A DNA stretch of 64,000 nt from Lachnospiraceae bacterium (GTDB taxonomy: Bacteria > Bacillota > Clostridia > Lachnospirales > Lachnospiraceae), in the NCBI GenBank assembly GCA_029224965.1, contig JAQXVO010000012.1, positions 1 through 64,000 on the forward strand, in the 5' to 3' direction. Under the pieces are notes generated by a model, which saw nothing but the letters and a program-made list of their open reading frames with translations, was not told the DNA's origin and made no database searches. Positions within the stretch are counted from its first letter, which is position 1. Every line of letters begins with the position of its first letter. A program made the translations under genes and the position numbers. Shown here one piece after another: positions 17,983 to 28,640 of the stretch.

Positions 17983-19383
17983 TCAATTGTCCTTGAGATA
18001 CTTACTCCGTGCAAACCGAATCAGGAAAATCACTCCCCGAAAGGACAGTTCGATGGCCATAGCCGTCCAGACGCCGCGAAGTCCCAGACTCTTCGACAGG
18101 ATGCTGGCCAGAGTCAGGCGGACACCCCACATGCTGAAGAGGGACATGAGGGCCGGAACGAAAGTATCGCCCGCACCTCTCAGTGCTCCGGCGCTGACAA
18201 TCGACGCACCGAAGAGAGCCTCTGCCATAAGTTCGATCCGAAGGACTCGGACACCCAGCTTCTGCACCGCCTTAACCGGCGTCAGAAAGCGGAAGACCCA
18301 GGGACAAAGGAAATACATGGCTCCTCCGGCCCCGGCCATAATCCCCATTCCAAGAAGAATGGTCATCCAGCCGAAGGATCGGGCCAGCTTCTTCTTTCCT
18401 GCCCCGTAGGCCTGGCCGACCAGGGTGGACGCTGCACCCTCCAGTCCGTAGCCCGGCATATAGCAGATGGATTCCGCCGTAATGGCAAAGGAATGGGCCG
18501 ACACGGCAACCGTACCAAGGGGCGCCACAATCATGGTGGATACCAGCTGGGCTCCGGTTAGGGCCACCTCCTCAAAAGCCATGGGGCTTCCGATCTGCAG
18601 AGCCCGGGTCAGAATGCTCTTTTCAAAGGGCTTCTTTTCCTTCCTCCAGTGCAGAGGATCGGACCGGAAGAGAATGCAGTACCACATGGCAAAGGCCGTG
18701 ATCAGATAAGCCAGACAGGTTCCGAGAGCGGCACCCGTCACACCTAAACCTGCACCGATCCCCAGAGGAGCCGGAACGAAAGACCGGTCTGCATTTGCCC
18801 CTGCCGGGAAAATCAGGAGGGCATTCAATATCACGTCCTCCAGACACATGAGACTCTCCAGAATCGAGGGCGTCTTCATGTCGCCGCTGGCCTGGAGAAC
18901 GGCGCCGCCGAAGTACATCATCTGAACCAGGGGCAGGAAGGAAGCGTAGGTCAGGAAATAGCCTTTTGCCTCCCTGGCCATCTCTCCGGAGCCGCCCAGC
19001 CAGTAGGGCAGACGGCCGGCAATCAGGACGCCGAAGATCCCGATCAGAAGGGAGAGGATCAAAAGAGAGAAAACACCTTGATGGACCACCTTCCGGACCC
19101 TTTTCTCTTCACCAGCGCCCAAGCCCTGGGCCACCTGGACCGAAAAGCCGTAGGAGAAGGCGTTGGTGACGCCGCCCATCATCCAGACCGCAGCTGAAAC
19201 TAGGCCGATCGAAGCCGAGGAAGTCGCGCCCAGCTGGCCGACCATGGCCGCATCGATGTACTGCATGGCAATCGAGGAAATCTGGGCCAGAATGGCCGGA
19301 CCGGACAGGCGGAGGGAGATTTTTGCCATCTCCCCCCTGCTTAGAACCCGGTCACTTTGAATGATGGAGGTTAATTCAATCAT
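17983..19383 (-). CDS. MATE-family efflux transporter (second)
   Basis: A 466-aa, 12-segment MATE protein, not a close copy of the one at 5400-6815. It begins with an amphipathic N-terminus (SDRVLSRGEMAKISLRLSGPAIL) and has QYIDAAMVGQLGATSSASIG in helix 1-2 and PGYGLEGAASTLVGQAYGAGKK in the second half, both MATE hallmarks. The start codon at 19383 is only about 20 nt behind an intrinsic terminator, whose only visible promoter is upstream at 19580-19608. Expression therefore likely depends on read-through or antitermination. The substrate is unknown. Confidence 0.9.
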   Translation of the reverse strand: MIELTSIIQSDRVLSRGEMAKISLRLSGPAILAQISSIAMQYIDAAMVGQLGATSSASIGLVSAAVWMMGGVTNAFSYGFSVQVAQGLGAGEEKRVRKVVHQGVFSLLILSLLIGIFGVLIAGRLPYWLGGSGEMAREAKGYFLTYASFLPLVQMMYFGGAVLQASGDMKTPSILESLMCLEDVILNALLIFPAGANADRSFVPAPLGIGAGLGVTGAALGTCLAYLITAFAMWYCILFRSDPLHWRKEKKPFEKSILTRALQIGSPMAFEEVALTGAQLVSTMIVAPLGTVAVSAHSFAITAESICYMPGYGLEGAASTLVGQAYGAGKKKLARSFGWMTILLGMGIMAGAGGAMYFLCPWVFRFLTPVKAVQKLGVRVLRIELMAEALFGASIVSAGALRGAGDTFVPALMSLFSMWGVRLTLASILSKSLGLRGVWTAMAIELSFRGVIFLIRFARSKYLKDN

Positions 19384-19402
19384 GCTGCTTTTCCCAAGAC
19401 CG

Positions 19403-19458
19403 AAAAAAGCTCAATGCTCTCACTTTTCGAAGAATCGCCAAAGCAAAGGCATTGAGCT
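19403..19458 (-). terminator. terminator/attenuator just upstream of MATE gene
   Basis: On the minus strand AGCTCAATGC and GCATTGAGCT pair perfectly across a ~31-nt loop and are followed by six U. It ends about 20 nt before the MATE ATG, leaving no room for a promoter between. It could terminate glpK, or be the switchable terminator of the MATE leader. Confidence 0.75.
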
Positions 19459-19579
19459 GTTTTTATACTTTTAAACTTGTACTGCTTTTTTACGATTAAT
19501 TTCTAAATATAGACCGGACTTCACCCGGATTCAGCATCCATAAATGATTTCGTATCGAAAATCAAAGTCCTGAATCAAT

Positions 19580-19608
19580 ATCATATCGAAAGAGACAGCT
19601 GCCGTCAA
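19580..19608 (-). promoter_or_regulatory. promoter of the MATE leader
   Basis: On the minus strand TTGACG (19608-19603), a 17-bp spacer and TATGAT (19585-19580) lie just after the glpK stop. Transcription from here gives a leader of about 190 nt before the MATE start. The leader contains GATTT..AAATC and CCGG..CCGG hairpin pieces, the GGTCTATATTTA word, and the terminator. Confidence 0.65.
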
Positions 19609-19629
19609 TTCAGCCTCTTTCATCTTTAC

Positions 19630-21264
<1,635 letters not shown>

Positions 21265-21320
21265 TTATAAATCCATCCGGCTTCCATTACAATGTTTTCA
21301 AGCTGCCCTATGGTCTGTAT

Positions 21321-22457
21321 TTACTCGGCATCCTGACCCTTCCACTTGGGTTTGCCCAGGCTCAGCCAGCGGAGATAGGCCCGCATGAAAGGATCCAGAC
21401 CCCCGTCCAGGACCTTTTGGGCATTGCTGGATTCCTCGCCGGTCCGAAGGTCCTTGACCATGGTATAGGGCTGAAGGACGTAGGAACGGATCTGGGAACC
21501 AAAGCCGTTCTCCATAACCTCGCCGCGGATGGCCGCTTCCTTCTCGGCATTTTCTTCCAGCTTCTTCATGTAGAGCTTCTGCTTCAGCATCTGCATAGCC
21601 TTGTTCTTGTTCATGAGCTGGGACCGCTCATTCTGACAGGTGACCACGATACCGGTCGGGAAGTGGGTGATTCGAATGGCGGATGAAGTCTTGTTGATGT
21701 GCTGTCCGCCGGCACCCGAAGAACGATAGGTATCGATTCGGATATCCTCGTCCCGGACCTCGACATCCAGATCCTTTTCAATATCCGGCATAACCTCGCA
21801 GGATGAGAAGGAGGTCTGCCGCTTGGCATTGGCGTTGAAGGGAGAAATGCGGACCAGACGGTGAACGCCGTGCTCCGACTTTAAGAAGCCGTAAGCGTTC
21901 TCACCGTTGACCTGGAAGGTTACCGACTTGATACCGGCCTCATCACCCTCCTGCAGGTCCAGAAGCTCGGTCTGAAATCCGTGCTGGTCGGCCCAGCGGG
22001 TGTACATGCGGTAAAGCATGGAGGTCCAGTCACAGGCCTCGGTTCCGCCGGCGCCTGCATGCAGCGTGATGATGGCATTCTCAATATCATACTCACCGGA
22101 CAGGAGGGTCCGGATCTGCAGATTCTCGAGCTTGGTCTTGAATTCCTCGAAATCATTCTGGACTTCCGGAATCATCTCCCGGTCATCCTCTTCATTGGCC
22201 AGATCAATCAGATCCAGGATGTCATTGTACTGGTTTTCCAGACAATGGAAATCCTGGACATCATCCCTCAGAGCCTTGAGCTTTTTGGTCTTCTCGGTAG
22301 ACTCCTGTGGATTGTCCCAGAAATCAGGAGCCTCCATAGCCCGCTCCAGCTCTTCGATCTTATGGTCTTTGTTTTCCAGATCCAGCCCTTTTCTGGTCTC
22401 TTCCAGGGCCGGCTTATAATTCTGCAGGTCAACTTTGATATTATCTAATTCTACCAA
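21321..22457 (-). CDS. prfB: peptide chain release factor 2
   Basis: Terminates translation at UGA/UAA, 378 aa. The GGQ motif is in SSGAGGQHINKTSSAIR. The SPF motif for UGA recognition is in VRISPFNANAKRQTS. The start appears to be TTG at 22457, preceded by AAAGGAAAAG. The reading frame is continuous across the region (about codon 25, KGLDLEN) where many bacteria carry the CUUUGA programmed frameshift. That autoregulatory site is absent here. It lies downstream of ctpA, 94 nt away. Confidence 0.96.
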   Translation of the reverse strand: MVELDNIKVDLQNYKPALEETRKGLDLENKDHKIEELERAMEAPDFWDNPQESTEKTKKLKALRDDVQDFHCLENQYNDILDLIDLANEEDDREMIPEVQNDFEEFKTKLENLQIRTLLSGEYDIENAIITLHAGAGGTEACDWTSMLYRMYTRWADQHGFQTELLDLQEGDEAGIKSVTFQVNGENAYGFLKSEHGVHRLVRISPFNANAKRQTSFSSCEVMPDIEKDLDVEVRDEDIRIDTYRSSGAGGQHINKTSSAIRITHFPTGIVVTCQNERSQLMNKNKAMQMLKQKLYMKKLEENAEKEAAIRGEVMENGFGSQIRSYVLQPYTMVKDLRTGEESSNAQKVLDGGLDPFMRAYLRWLSLGKPKWKGQDAE

Positions 22458-22551
22458 GGTCTTTTCCTTTCTCTTCTTATCCCTTTATCCGTTCTTATTT
22501 GTTTTCTGTCCGTCCGCAGAGTTTTCTCTGCCGATCTGTAAATCACGCTTC

Positions 22552-23925
22552 CTACTGTTCACCCTTGAGGACCTCGATGGCCTTCTGCACCTGATTGTCC
22601 TTGGTCCAGTCATAGGCCGAACTGCTGTCACCGGTATATTCCAGCTCCAGCTTGATATCCGGTTCAATGCCCTTGCCCTGGATGCAGACGCCGCTCGGCG
22701 TATAGTAGCGGGCAGTGGTCAGCTTGACCGCACTGCCGTCGGACAGAGGCAGGGTGGTCTGCACGATGCCCTTGCCGAATGTCTTGGTTCCGATCACGGT
22801 TCCCTTCTTGAAATCCATGACGGCGCCGGTGAAGATCTCGGCCGCGCTGGCTGTATTCTCATTCACCAGAACAGTCATCGGCATATCCAGCTGCTTCTTG
22901 TCATCCGAAGTATAGTTGGTCCGCTTGCCGTCTTTATTCTTGGTATAAACGACTGTTCCCTTGGGTAGGATGTCGTCGAGGATGGCAACCACGGAATCGA
23001 CCATGCCGCCGCCGTTGTCCCTTAAATCAAAGACAATCGATGTCATGCCCTGCTTCTTCAGATCCTCCAGAGCTTCTTCAAATTCCTTCTGGGTTCCGTC
23101 CGAGAACTGGGAGATCCGGATGTAGCCGATCTTATCCGTCAGCATCTGATGGGATACCGAAGGCACAATGACCTGCTCCCTGGTAATTTCGACGGTCTTT
23201 TCCACTCCGTCCCGAAGATAGACCATGGTGAGCTTTGTTCCCTTCTTGCCGCGGACCCTCTGAACGAAGTCATCCAGGCTTTCCTGATCCGCTTCTTTAC
23301 CGTCGGCCGAGACAATGGTGTCGCCGGCCTGAAGGCCTGCCTTTTTAGCCGGGGAGTCATCATAGACCTGAACAATGGAAACTGCCTTGGTATCCTTGTC
23401 CTGGGTCAGGACCGCGCCGATGCCGGCATAGTCGCCGGACAGGCTGACCATGAGCTCCTGATATTCCTTGGCTGTGTAATATTCGGTATAGGGATCGTCC
23501 ATGCTTTCCATCAGGCCCTTGTAGAGGCCGGTCGCCTTGGCGGAATCGCTCACGTCCTTATAGTAATAGTCGTCGATAATGGAAGAAAGCATATTGAGCT
23601 TGGTCTGTGTCTTTGCACTTAAGAAGCCGTTCGGGCTGATGTGAAGGACCAGACTGGCACCGATACCAATCATGGTCACAAGAACCAGGGCGCTGACAAA
23701 TCCTGCCAGGAAGGTGTGACGCTTCTTTTTCTTCTCGGCCTTCTTTTCAGCTCTGGCCTTCTCCTCTTCCTGTGAAAGTACTTCTGTCCTTCCGGCTCTG
23801 CCTTCTTTCCGGCCGCCGTTTCTGGTGTCAGTTCCGGCTTCGATCTTCATTTCTTCCATCGGATCCCGGTCCGCATTCTGAGCAGAACCGGATTCTCTTC
23901 GATCCTGATTTCGTTCTTCATCCAT
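22552..23925 (-). CDS. S41-family carboxyl-terminal processing peptidase
   Basis: Membrane-anchored CtpA/CtpB-like serine protease (457 aa). The long charged N-terminal cytosolic part (about 85 residues) is followed by one membrane segment (FVSALVLVTMIGIGASLVL). A PDZ domain follows (YAGIGAVLTQDKDTKAVSI to AGDTIVSADGK), then the peptidase core with the nucleophile Ser in NTASAAEIFTGAV and the general-base Lys in GTKTFGKG. It probably acts extracytoplasmically on cell-wall or sporulation regulators. The ftsE-ftsX-ctp-prfB order suggests it works with FtsEX in cell-wall remodelling, which is inference. Confidence 0.94.
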   Translation of the reverse strand: MDEERNQDRRESGSAQNADRDPMEEMKIEAGTDTRNGGRKEGRAGRTEVLSQEEEKARAEKKAEKKKKRHTFLAGFVSALVLVTMIGIGASLVLHISPNGFLSAKTQTKLNMLSSIIDDYYYKDVSDSAKATGLYKGLMESMDDPYTEYYTAKEYQELMVSLSGDYAGIGAVLTQDKDTKAVSIVQVYDDSPAKKAGLQAGDTIVSADGKEADQESLDDFVQRVRGKKGTKLTMVYLRDGVEKTVEITREQVIVPSVSHQMLTDKIGYIRISQFSDGTQKEFEEALEDLKKQGMTSIVFDLRDNGGGMVDSVVAILDDILPKGTVVYTKNKDGKRTNYTSDDKKQLDMPMTVLVNENTASAAEIFTGAVMDFKKGTVIGTKTFGKGIVQTTLPLSDGSAVKLTTARYYTPSGVCIQGKGIEPDIKLELEYTGDSSSAYDWTKDNQVQKAIEVLKGEQ

Positions 23926-23957
23926 AAAAGCAAACTTCCCTTAGGTCTATATTTCAA

Positions 23958-24866
23958 TCACACCTTCAGATGCCGCTTCAGAGTCACCCGGCTTCCGATA
24001 TAGCCGATGCCGACACCTAAAAGGAGGGCAATCGGAAGCAGGAAATGGAAGATCTCCTTTTCCGGCACGAAGTCCACCAGATTGCTTAAGAAGGTAAAAC
24101 GGTTCGAAATATAGGCCAGGATTTTCTGATAGAGAAACCAGAGGATGGTCAGGGGAATCAGCGAACCGATCAGTCCGATGACTACACCTTCGACAACGAA
24201 AGGCGCGCGGACGAAGCTGTCCTTAGCGCCGATCAGCTTCATGATGGCGATCTCATCCTTGCGGACGGAGACACCGACCGTGATGGTGTTGGAGATCAGG
24301 AAGGCTGCGACTGCAATCAGAATCGCGATGACAGCCACCGAGATCAGGGTCAGGAGGCGGTTGAAGTCGGTCAGAGTCCGGGCAGCCGCCTTGGACTGGT
24401 TGACCTTGCGGACCCCGTCCAGCTTCTGCGCATAATTTACGAACTTCTCCTGCTGAGAGACATCCTTGAGATAGACCTGATAGTTGGCGGAATTCGCCAT
24501 AGGGTTGTCATCCTTGAAGGTCTCGGCCGCCTCGGAATCGCCCTTGAAGTATTCCTTCTGGTACTCGGCCCAGGCCTCATCGGCCGAAACGTAGACCATC
24601 TTGTCGACTTCCGGTCTGGCCTTGATTTTGGCTCCGATCGCATCGATCTGGTCCTGGGTCAGGCCCTCGTTAAAGAAGACGGTAACCGATACGCTGGATT
24701 CGGCGTCCTTCACCATGCCGCGGAAGTTGGCACCGATCGAATAGAAGAGACCAAGAAGGAAAATGCAGGCTGCCATGGTTGCAATGGAAGCCATGGAGAA
24801 CATCTTGTTTCGCCAGATGTTCTTGAAGCCCTGTTTGATATTATAAAAGATACTGCTGATTTTCAT
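23958..24866 (-). CDS. ftsX: cell division protein FtsX
   Basis: Membrane partner of FtsE that transmits ATP hydrolysis to extracellular peptidoglycan hydrolases, 302 aa. One N-terminal membrane segment (about 22-42) precedes an extracellular domain (about 45-165), then three membrane segments in the FtsX/MacB permease domain (LLTLISVAVIAILIAVAAFLISNT and two more). The ATG overlaps the ftsE stop by one base (TAATG). The NlpC/P60 hydrolase at 27-28 kb is a plausible FtsEX-activated enzyme, but that is only inference. Confidence 0.96.
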   Translation of the reverse strand: MKISSIFYNIKQGFKNIWRNKMFSMASIATMAACIFLLGLFYSIGANFRGMVKDAESSVSVTVFFNEGLTQDQIDAIGAKIKARPEVDKMVYVSADEAWAEYQKEYFKGDSEAAETFKDDNPMANSANYQVYLKDVSQQEKFVNYAQKLDGVRKVNQSKAAARTLTDFNRLLTLISVAVIAILIAVAAFLISNTITVGVSVRKDEIAIMKLIGAKDSFVRAPFVVEGVVIGLIGSLIPLTILWFLYQKILAYISNRFTFLSNLVDFVPEKEIFHFLLPIALLLGVGIGYIGSRVTLKRHLKV

Positions 24867-25546
24867 TATAAGTCCTCATCCTCCGGTTCTACATCACTGA
24901 TCAGGGAACCTCTCTTGATCGTAATCACACGCTTCTTCATGCGCTCAACGATCTCCAGATTATGGGTGACGACAAGGACGGTGGTTCCTCTCTTATTGAT
25001 CTCATCCAGGAGACCCATGATCTCCCAGGCGGTATGATTATCGAGATTTCCGGTCGGCTCATCGGCCAGGATGACACGGGGCCGGTTGACCAGGGCCCGG
25101 GCTATGGACACACGCTGCTGCTCACCGCCAGAAAGCTGACGGGGCAGAGACCGGTACTTGGCAGCCAGTCCGACCATGGACAGAACCTGAGGCACCTTCT
25201 TCTTAATCTCACGATTGGAAGCCTCGACGACCTTCATGGCGAAGGCAACATTCTCATAGACATTCCGGTCCGGAAGGAGACGGAAGTCCTGGAAAACGCA
25301 GCCGATATTTCTTCGATATTTGGGAATGGAACGATGTTTGATTCCGGCCAGGTCCTTGCCGTTGACGACAATCCTGCCCTCGGTCGGGGGAAATTCATCC
25401 AAAAGAAGCTTGATCAGTGTAGATTTACCGGAGCCGCTCGCACCGGTTACAAAAACAAACTCACCCGGATGGATGTGCAGACTGATATCGTTCAGGGCAG
25501 GGACTCCCGCCTGATACGACTTACTAACATGTTCAAGTTTGATCAT
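24866..25546 (-). CDS. ftsE: cell division ATP-binding protein FtsE
   Basis: ABC ATPase of the FtsEX complex, 226 aa. Walker A is [12 protein letters not shown], the signature [15 protein letters not shown] and Walker [13 protein letters not shown], with the H-loop in VVTHNLE. The start begins [11 protein letters not shown] behind CAGGAG. It is the first gene of ftsE-ftsX-ctp. The CdaR-like regulator ends 17 nt upstream on the same strand. Confidence 0.97.
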   Translation of the reverse strand: MIKLEHVSKSYQAGVPALNDISLHIHPGEFVFVTGASGSGKSTLIKLLLDEFPPTEGRIVVNGKDLAGIKHRSIPKYRRNIGCVFQDFRLLPDRNVYENVAFAMKVVEASNREIKKKVPQVLSMVGLAAKYRSLPRQLSGGEQQRVSIARALVNRPRVILADEPTGNLDNHTAWEIMGLLDEINKRGTTVLVVTHNLEIVERMKKRVITIKRGSLISDVEPEDEDL

Positions 25547-25563
25547 TTAAATCAGATCTCCTG

Positions 25564-26673
25564 TCAGAAATTATGGTCCTCCATATAATTCATATACTCT
25601 ACCACCATCAGGGCAATTTTGAAAGTGATGGCGTCCTCGAAGACACGGAGATCCAGGCCCGTAGCCTTCTGCAGCTTATCCAGCCGGTAGACGAGAGTAT
25701 TTCTATGAATGTAAAGCTGACGCGAGGTCTCGGATACATTCAGATTATTTTCGAAGAACTTATTGATAGTTGTGATGGTCTCTTCATCGAAATCGTTCGG
25801 GGTCTTATCCTTGAAGATTTCCTTGATGAACATCTTGCAGAGCGGAATCGGCAGCTGATAGATGAGCCGTCCGATGCCAAGTACCGAGTAGGCAATAACA
25901 TTCCGGTCCTTGAAGAAGATTCTTCCGACATCCAGAGCCAGGGAAGCTTCCTTGTAGGACTGGGAGACGTCCTTGATTTCATTGACAATGGTACCGTAGG
26001 CCACACGGACATTCCGGTCCGGTACGCCATGGAAGAGATCAACGATCGTATTGGCAATCTTCTGGACATCATCGTAGGTATCTCCGGGCTTGAGCTCCTT
26101 TACGATAATGATGTTCTGCTCGTCGACAGCGGTGACGAAATCCTTGGAACGTCCGCTGAACAGAGTTCTGACACGCTCCATGTCGTCTCCGTCCTTGTCA
26201 TCGCCGACTTCAACAACCATGACGATCCGGCGGGCTTCAATGTCCACATGCAGGCGGGTTGCCCGGTTATAAATGTCGACCATAAGGAGGTTGTCCAAAA
26301 GCAGGTTCTTGATGAAGTTATCGCGGTCAAAGCGCTCCCGGTAGGCCACCATGAGTTCCTGGATCTGGAAGGCCAGGATCCGGGCCGCCGTATAGGCTTC
26401 CTCGGAATCTCCCTGGGCAATGACAATAAACTCCAGCCTCTGCTCATCAAAGACCTTCATGTAGTGACATCCGAAGATGGTCTGGCTGTCGGCATCGGAG
26501 CCTGCAAAGCTTCGCGCCGAATCCACATACCGCCTGGTATCCTCCATAGTTGTAGCAAGAATTCCGCCTTCTGAATCTGTCACAGCAAAGTTTTTCTTTG
26601 TGATTTGTGTCAACCCGTCAAGAGTTTTCTGCAGAACCTGATTAGATACCACGATCGCATCCCCCAATTCCAT
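25564..26673 (-). CDS. CdaR/PucR-family transcriptional regulator
   Basis: A 369-aa regulator with the CdaR layout: an N-terminal sugar-diacid-recognition-like domain (LQKTLDGLTQITKKNFAVTD), a central GGDEF-like region, and a C-terminal PucR HTH (LNVSETSRQLYIHRNTLVYRLDKLQ). The family activates sugar-acid or other catabolic genes, but no such genes are adjacent here, so the target and ligand are unknown. The start at 26673 (MELGDAIV) is chosen over the track start because the extra six residues are not conserved-looking. The RBS is weak either way. Inverted repeats just upstream suggest autoregulation. Confidence 0.88.
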   Translation of the reverse strand: MELGDAIVVSNQVLQKTLDGLTQITKKNFAVTDSEGGILATTMEDTRRYVDSARSFAGSDADSQTIFGCHYMKVFDEQRLEFIVIAQGDSEEAYTAARILAFQIQELMVAYRERFDRDNFIKNLLLDNLLMVDIYNRATRLHVDIEARRIVMVVEVGDDKDGDDMERVRTLFSGRSKDFVTAVDEQNIIIVKELKPGDTYDDVQKIANTIVDLFHGVPDRNVRVAYGTIVNEIKDVSQSYKEASLALDVGRIFFKDRNVIAYSVLGIGRLIYQLPIPLCKMFIKEIFKDKTPNDFDEETITTINKFFENNLNVSETSRQLYIHRNTLVYRLDKLQKATGLDLRVFEDAITFKIALMVVEYMNYMEDHNF

Positions 26674-26697
26674 ACTCGTAACTATACACATTCAACA

Positions 26698-26732
26698 ATT
26701 CCACTGGAATGTTTTATGGTACTTTTACCATA
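26698..26732. promoter_or_regulatory. two inverted repeats upstream of the CdaR-like gene
   Basis: ATTCCA-c-TGGAAT (26698-26710) and TATGGTA-cttt-TACCATA (26715-26732) are both perfect palindromes within 60 bp of the start codon. They are plausible operator sites for the regulator itself. Confidence 0.4.
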
Positions 26733-26913
26733 TCTTGTTCCAGTTTAATATAAATGCACGAAAAATGGAATACCTCTTTGAATGAATTTATGCATTTTTT
26801 ACAGTTACACTCCTGTCAAGCAGAATTTTCCGGATTCGGTGAATTTTGTCATCATTTAACAAAACAGCCGTTCTTTTTTCCGCCCTCGTCATTTTTTAAC
26901 GCTCTCCGGATTT

Positions 26914-27006
26914 TGTGCATAATGTGGATAATTCTGTGTATAAGTCGGTTTTTCGGCCTTTCTGATGTGGAAAAGTTTTGCAGTTTCCGTGGATAACTGT
27001 GGATAA
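26914..27006. promoter_or_regulatory. cluster of six DnaA-box-like 9-mers
   Basis: In 93 bp, all in one orientation: TGTGCATAA (26914), TGTGGATAA (26923), TGTGTATAA (26935), TGTGGAAAA (26966), CGTGGATAA (26988) and TGTGGATAA (26998). The complements fit the DnaA consensus TTATNCACA exactly or with one change. The surrounding DNA is AT-rich. No dnaA, dnaN or rpmH is near, so this is not the canonical origin context. Confidence 0.55.
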
Positions 27007-27080
27007 AACCTGACAAATTCTAAAAAATGTATAAACTTTGTGCAGTCTGTATAGACAGCTTTGCCAAGCTTCGGATAGAC

Positions 27081-27105
27081 AAAAAGGGACCTCATACGAG
27101 GTCCC
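27081..27105 (-). terminator. terminator of the NlpC/P60 gene
   Basis: An 8-bp perfect stem GGGACCTC / GAGGTCCC with a 4-nt loop and a U5 tract on the minus strand, 27 nt past the stop codon. Confidence 0.88.
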
Positions 27106-27131
27106 CCATTGTTTCAGATGTTAAAAATGGC

Positions 27132-28472
27132 CTAGTTCAGCACTCTGCGGACAGATACAATCGGCCTGTAGTTAATGTTGGAGTACTTGATACCGGTTCT
27201 CGGGTTGGATGCATTGATCATCTGTCCGCCGCCGGCATAGATACCTACATGACCGCTGTAGCATACAATATCGCCAGGCTGGATTTCAGATACACTGACA
27301 CCTCTTCCTGCAGAACGCATTGCAGAAGAAGAATGAGGAAGGCTGACACCGAACTTCGAATAGACACTCATAACGAATCCAGAGCAGTCCGTACCGTTTG
27401 TCAGGCTGCTTCCGCCGTAGACATAAGGATTGCCAAGGAACTGGCTGGCATAGCTTACAACAGCACTTCCGGATCCGCCGCTCGGAGCAGAATAGGTCTT
27501 TCCGGCTGATGCACTGCCAGTACTCCTGGAAGAACTCTTTGCTGATGCATTTGCTGCTGCCTTTGCTGCTGCCTTTGCTGCTTTTGAAGCGGCTGCCTGT
27601 CTCTGGGCAGCGGCTGCCTGCCTCTGAGCTTCAGCTGCGGCAGCTGCAGCAGCTGCCTGTGCCTGCCTCTGGGCCTCTTCCGCTGCCAGACGTGCCTGCT
27701 CTGCAGCCTTGGATTCAGCATATAAGAAGCTGGTTGCTACAGCAGAAACGTACTGACGGCTAACATAGCCATTTCCGGCATCTGTTGCAACGCCAACCCA
27801 GTCCGGATTGGAATTATCTACAACAGAAAGTTCCGTTGTTCCAGCCACCATGGTAAGCACCTGGGCATTTTCATCTGCTGCAGTACGAACCCGAAGGGTC
27901 GGAGTATTGACTGTTACCTTATTCTGAGCAATGGAATTTACCCGATTTTTATCACCGACAATCAGATAATCCTTCTGAACGTAACCGGTGACATCACCGG
28001 ATGTGATATTATACCAGTCACCTTCCAGACTGTTGACGGTAGCAACATCATTATAATAAAGCTTTCCGGCATAATCGCTGTTGGCATCCGGAGCAGTCCG
28101 GACAAATACGTAATCACTAACATTGGCAACTGCCAGTTTCGAATAGCGGGCCTCCTCTTCGGCTGCGGCATTTGCTGCTGCTACAGCTGCAGCATCCTGA
28201 GCTTCCTTTTCTGCAGTGATCTTAAGATCCGCTTTATTCTGGGAAGATACTGTAATCTTCGAAAGCATGGCAGAGACACCGGCTCTGGTAGATACCGATG
28301 AAGTCTGGATTACCTTTGCGGCCTTTTCTTTAGTGCTTGCGATGGAAGAAGCTGTCAGACTGGATGCTCCGGCAAGAGGAGCAGCTCCGGCTGTGAAAGA
28401 ACTTCCAGCAATCATAGCGCTGGCTGCGATCGTAAAAGTTGCCAGGTTTCTAAATTTCTTACTTTGATTCAT
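27132..28472 (-). CDS. secreted NlpC/P60 peptidoglycan endopeptidase with SH3b domains
   Basis: Cell-wall hydrolase, 446 aa. A signal peptide covers residues 1-32 (ending SFTAGAA). An N-terminal helical stretch is followed by two bacterial SH3 domains (about 110-170 and 180-240), an Ala/Gln-rich linker or coiled coil (about 255-320, many QRQAAA-like repeats), and a C-terminal NlpC/P60 domain (about 335-446). The catalytic Cys is in NGTDCSGFV and the His in GHVGIYAGG. It should cleave within stem peptides and act outside the cell. AAAGGGATGGG precedes the ATG. It is monocistronic with its own terminator. A 7-bp inverted repeat lies 100 nt upstream. Confidence 0.95.
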   Translation of the reverse strand: MNQSKKFRNLATFTIAASAMIAGSSFTAGAAPLAGASSLTASSIASTKEKAAKVIQTSSVSTRAGVSAMLSKITVSSQNKADLKITAEKEAQDAAAVAAANAAAEEEARYSKLAVANVSDYVFVRTAPDANSDYAGKLYYNDVATVNSLEGDWYNITSGDVTGYVQKDYLIVGDKNRVNSIAQNKVTVNTPTLRVRTAADENAQVLTMVAGTTELSVVDNSNPDWVGVATDAGNGYVSRQYVSAVATSFLYAESKAAEQARLAAEEAQRQAQAAAAAAAAEAQRQAAAAQRQAAASKAAKAAAKAAANASAKSSSRSTGSASAGKTYSAPSGGSGSAVVSYASQFLGNPYVYGGSSLTNGTDCSGFVMSVYSKFGVSLPHSSSAMRSAGRGVSVSEIQPGDIVCYSGHVGIYAGGGQMINASNPRTGIKYSNINYRPIVSVRRVLN

Positions 28473-28568
28473 TATCCCATCCCTTTAAAATACTGTTTAC
28501 GAATTTTCTAACAAGAGTCTTAATTGACTTTACGAATCTGCAAAAAATGCTAAATTTCAGATTCATTT

Positions 28569-28593
28569 GTAACAACTTATCATAAATTGTTAC
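28569..28593. promoter_or_regulatory. inverted repeat upstream of the NlpC/P60 gene
   Basis: GTAACAA and TTGTTAC face each other across 11 bp. TGTWAC half-sites resemble those used by WalR-type wall regulators, but the spacing and orientation differ from the classic direct repeat. The assignment is speculative. Confidence 0.3.
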
Positions 28594-28640
28594 GGATATG
28601 TTAAAAATCCTAAGTATAATAACATGGACAGGATGCTTTG

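Noticed and set aside
26914-27006. The DnaA-box cluster as the chromosomal origin
   Set aside because: dnaA, dnaN, recF and rpmH are not nearby and nearly all genes on both sides run in one direction with no switch here.
28569-28593. A WalR box in front of the NlpC gene
   Set aside because: Half-sites are inverted, not direct, and the spacing does not match the known box. Kept only as a generic inverted repeat.
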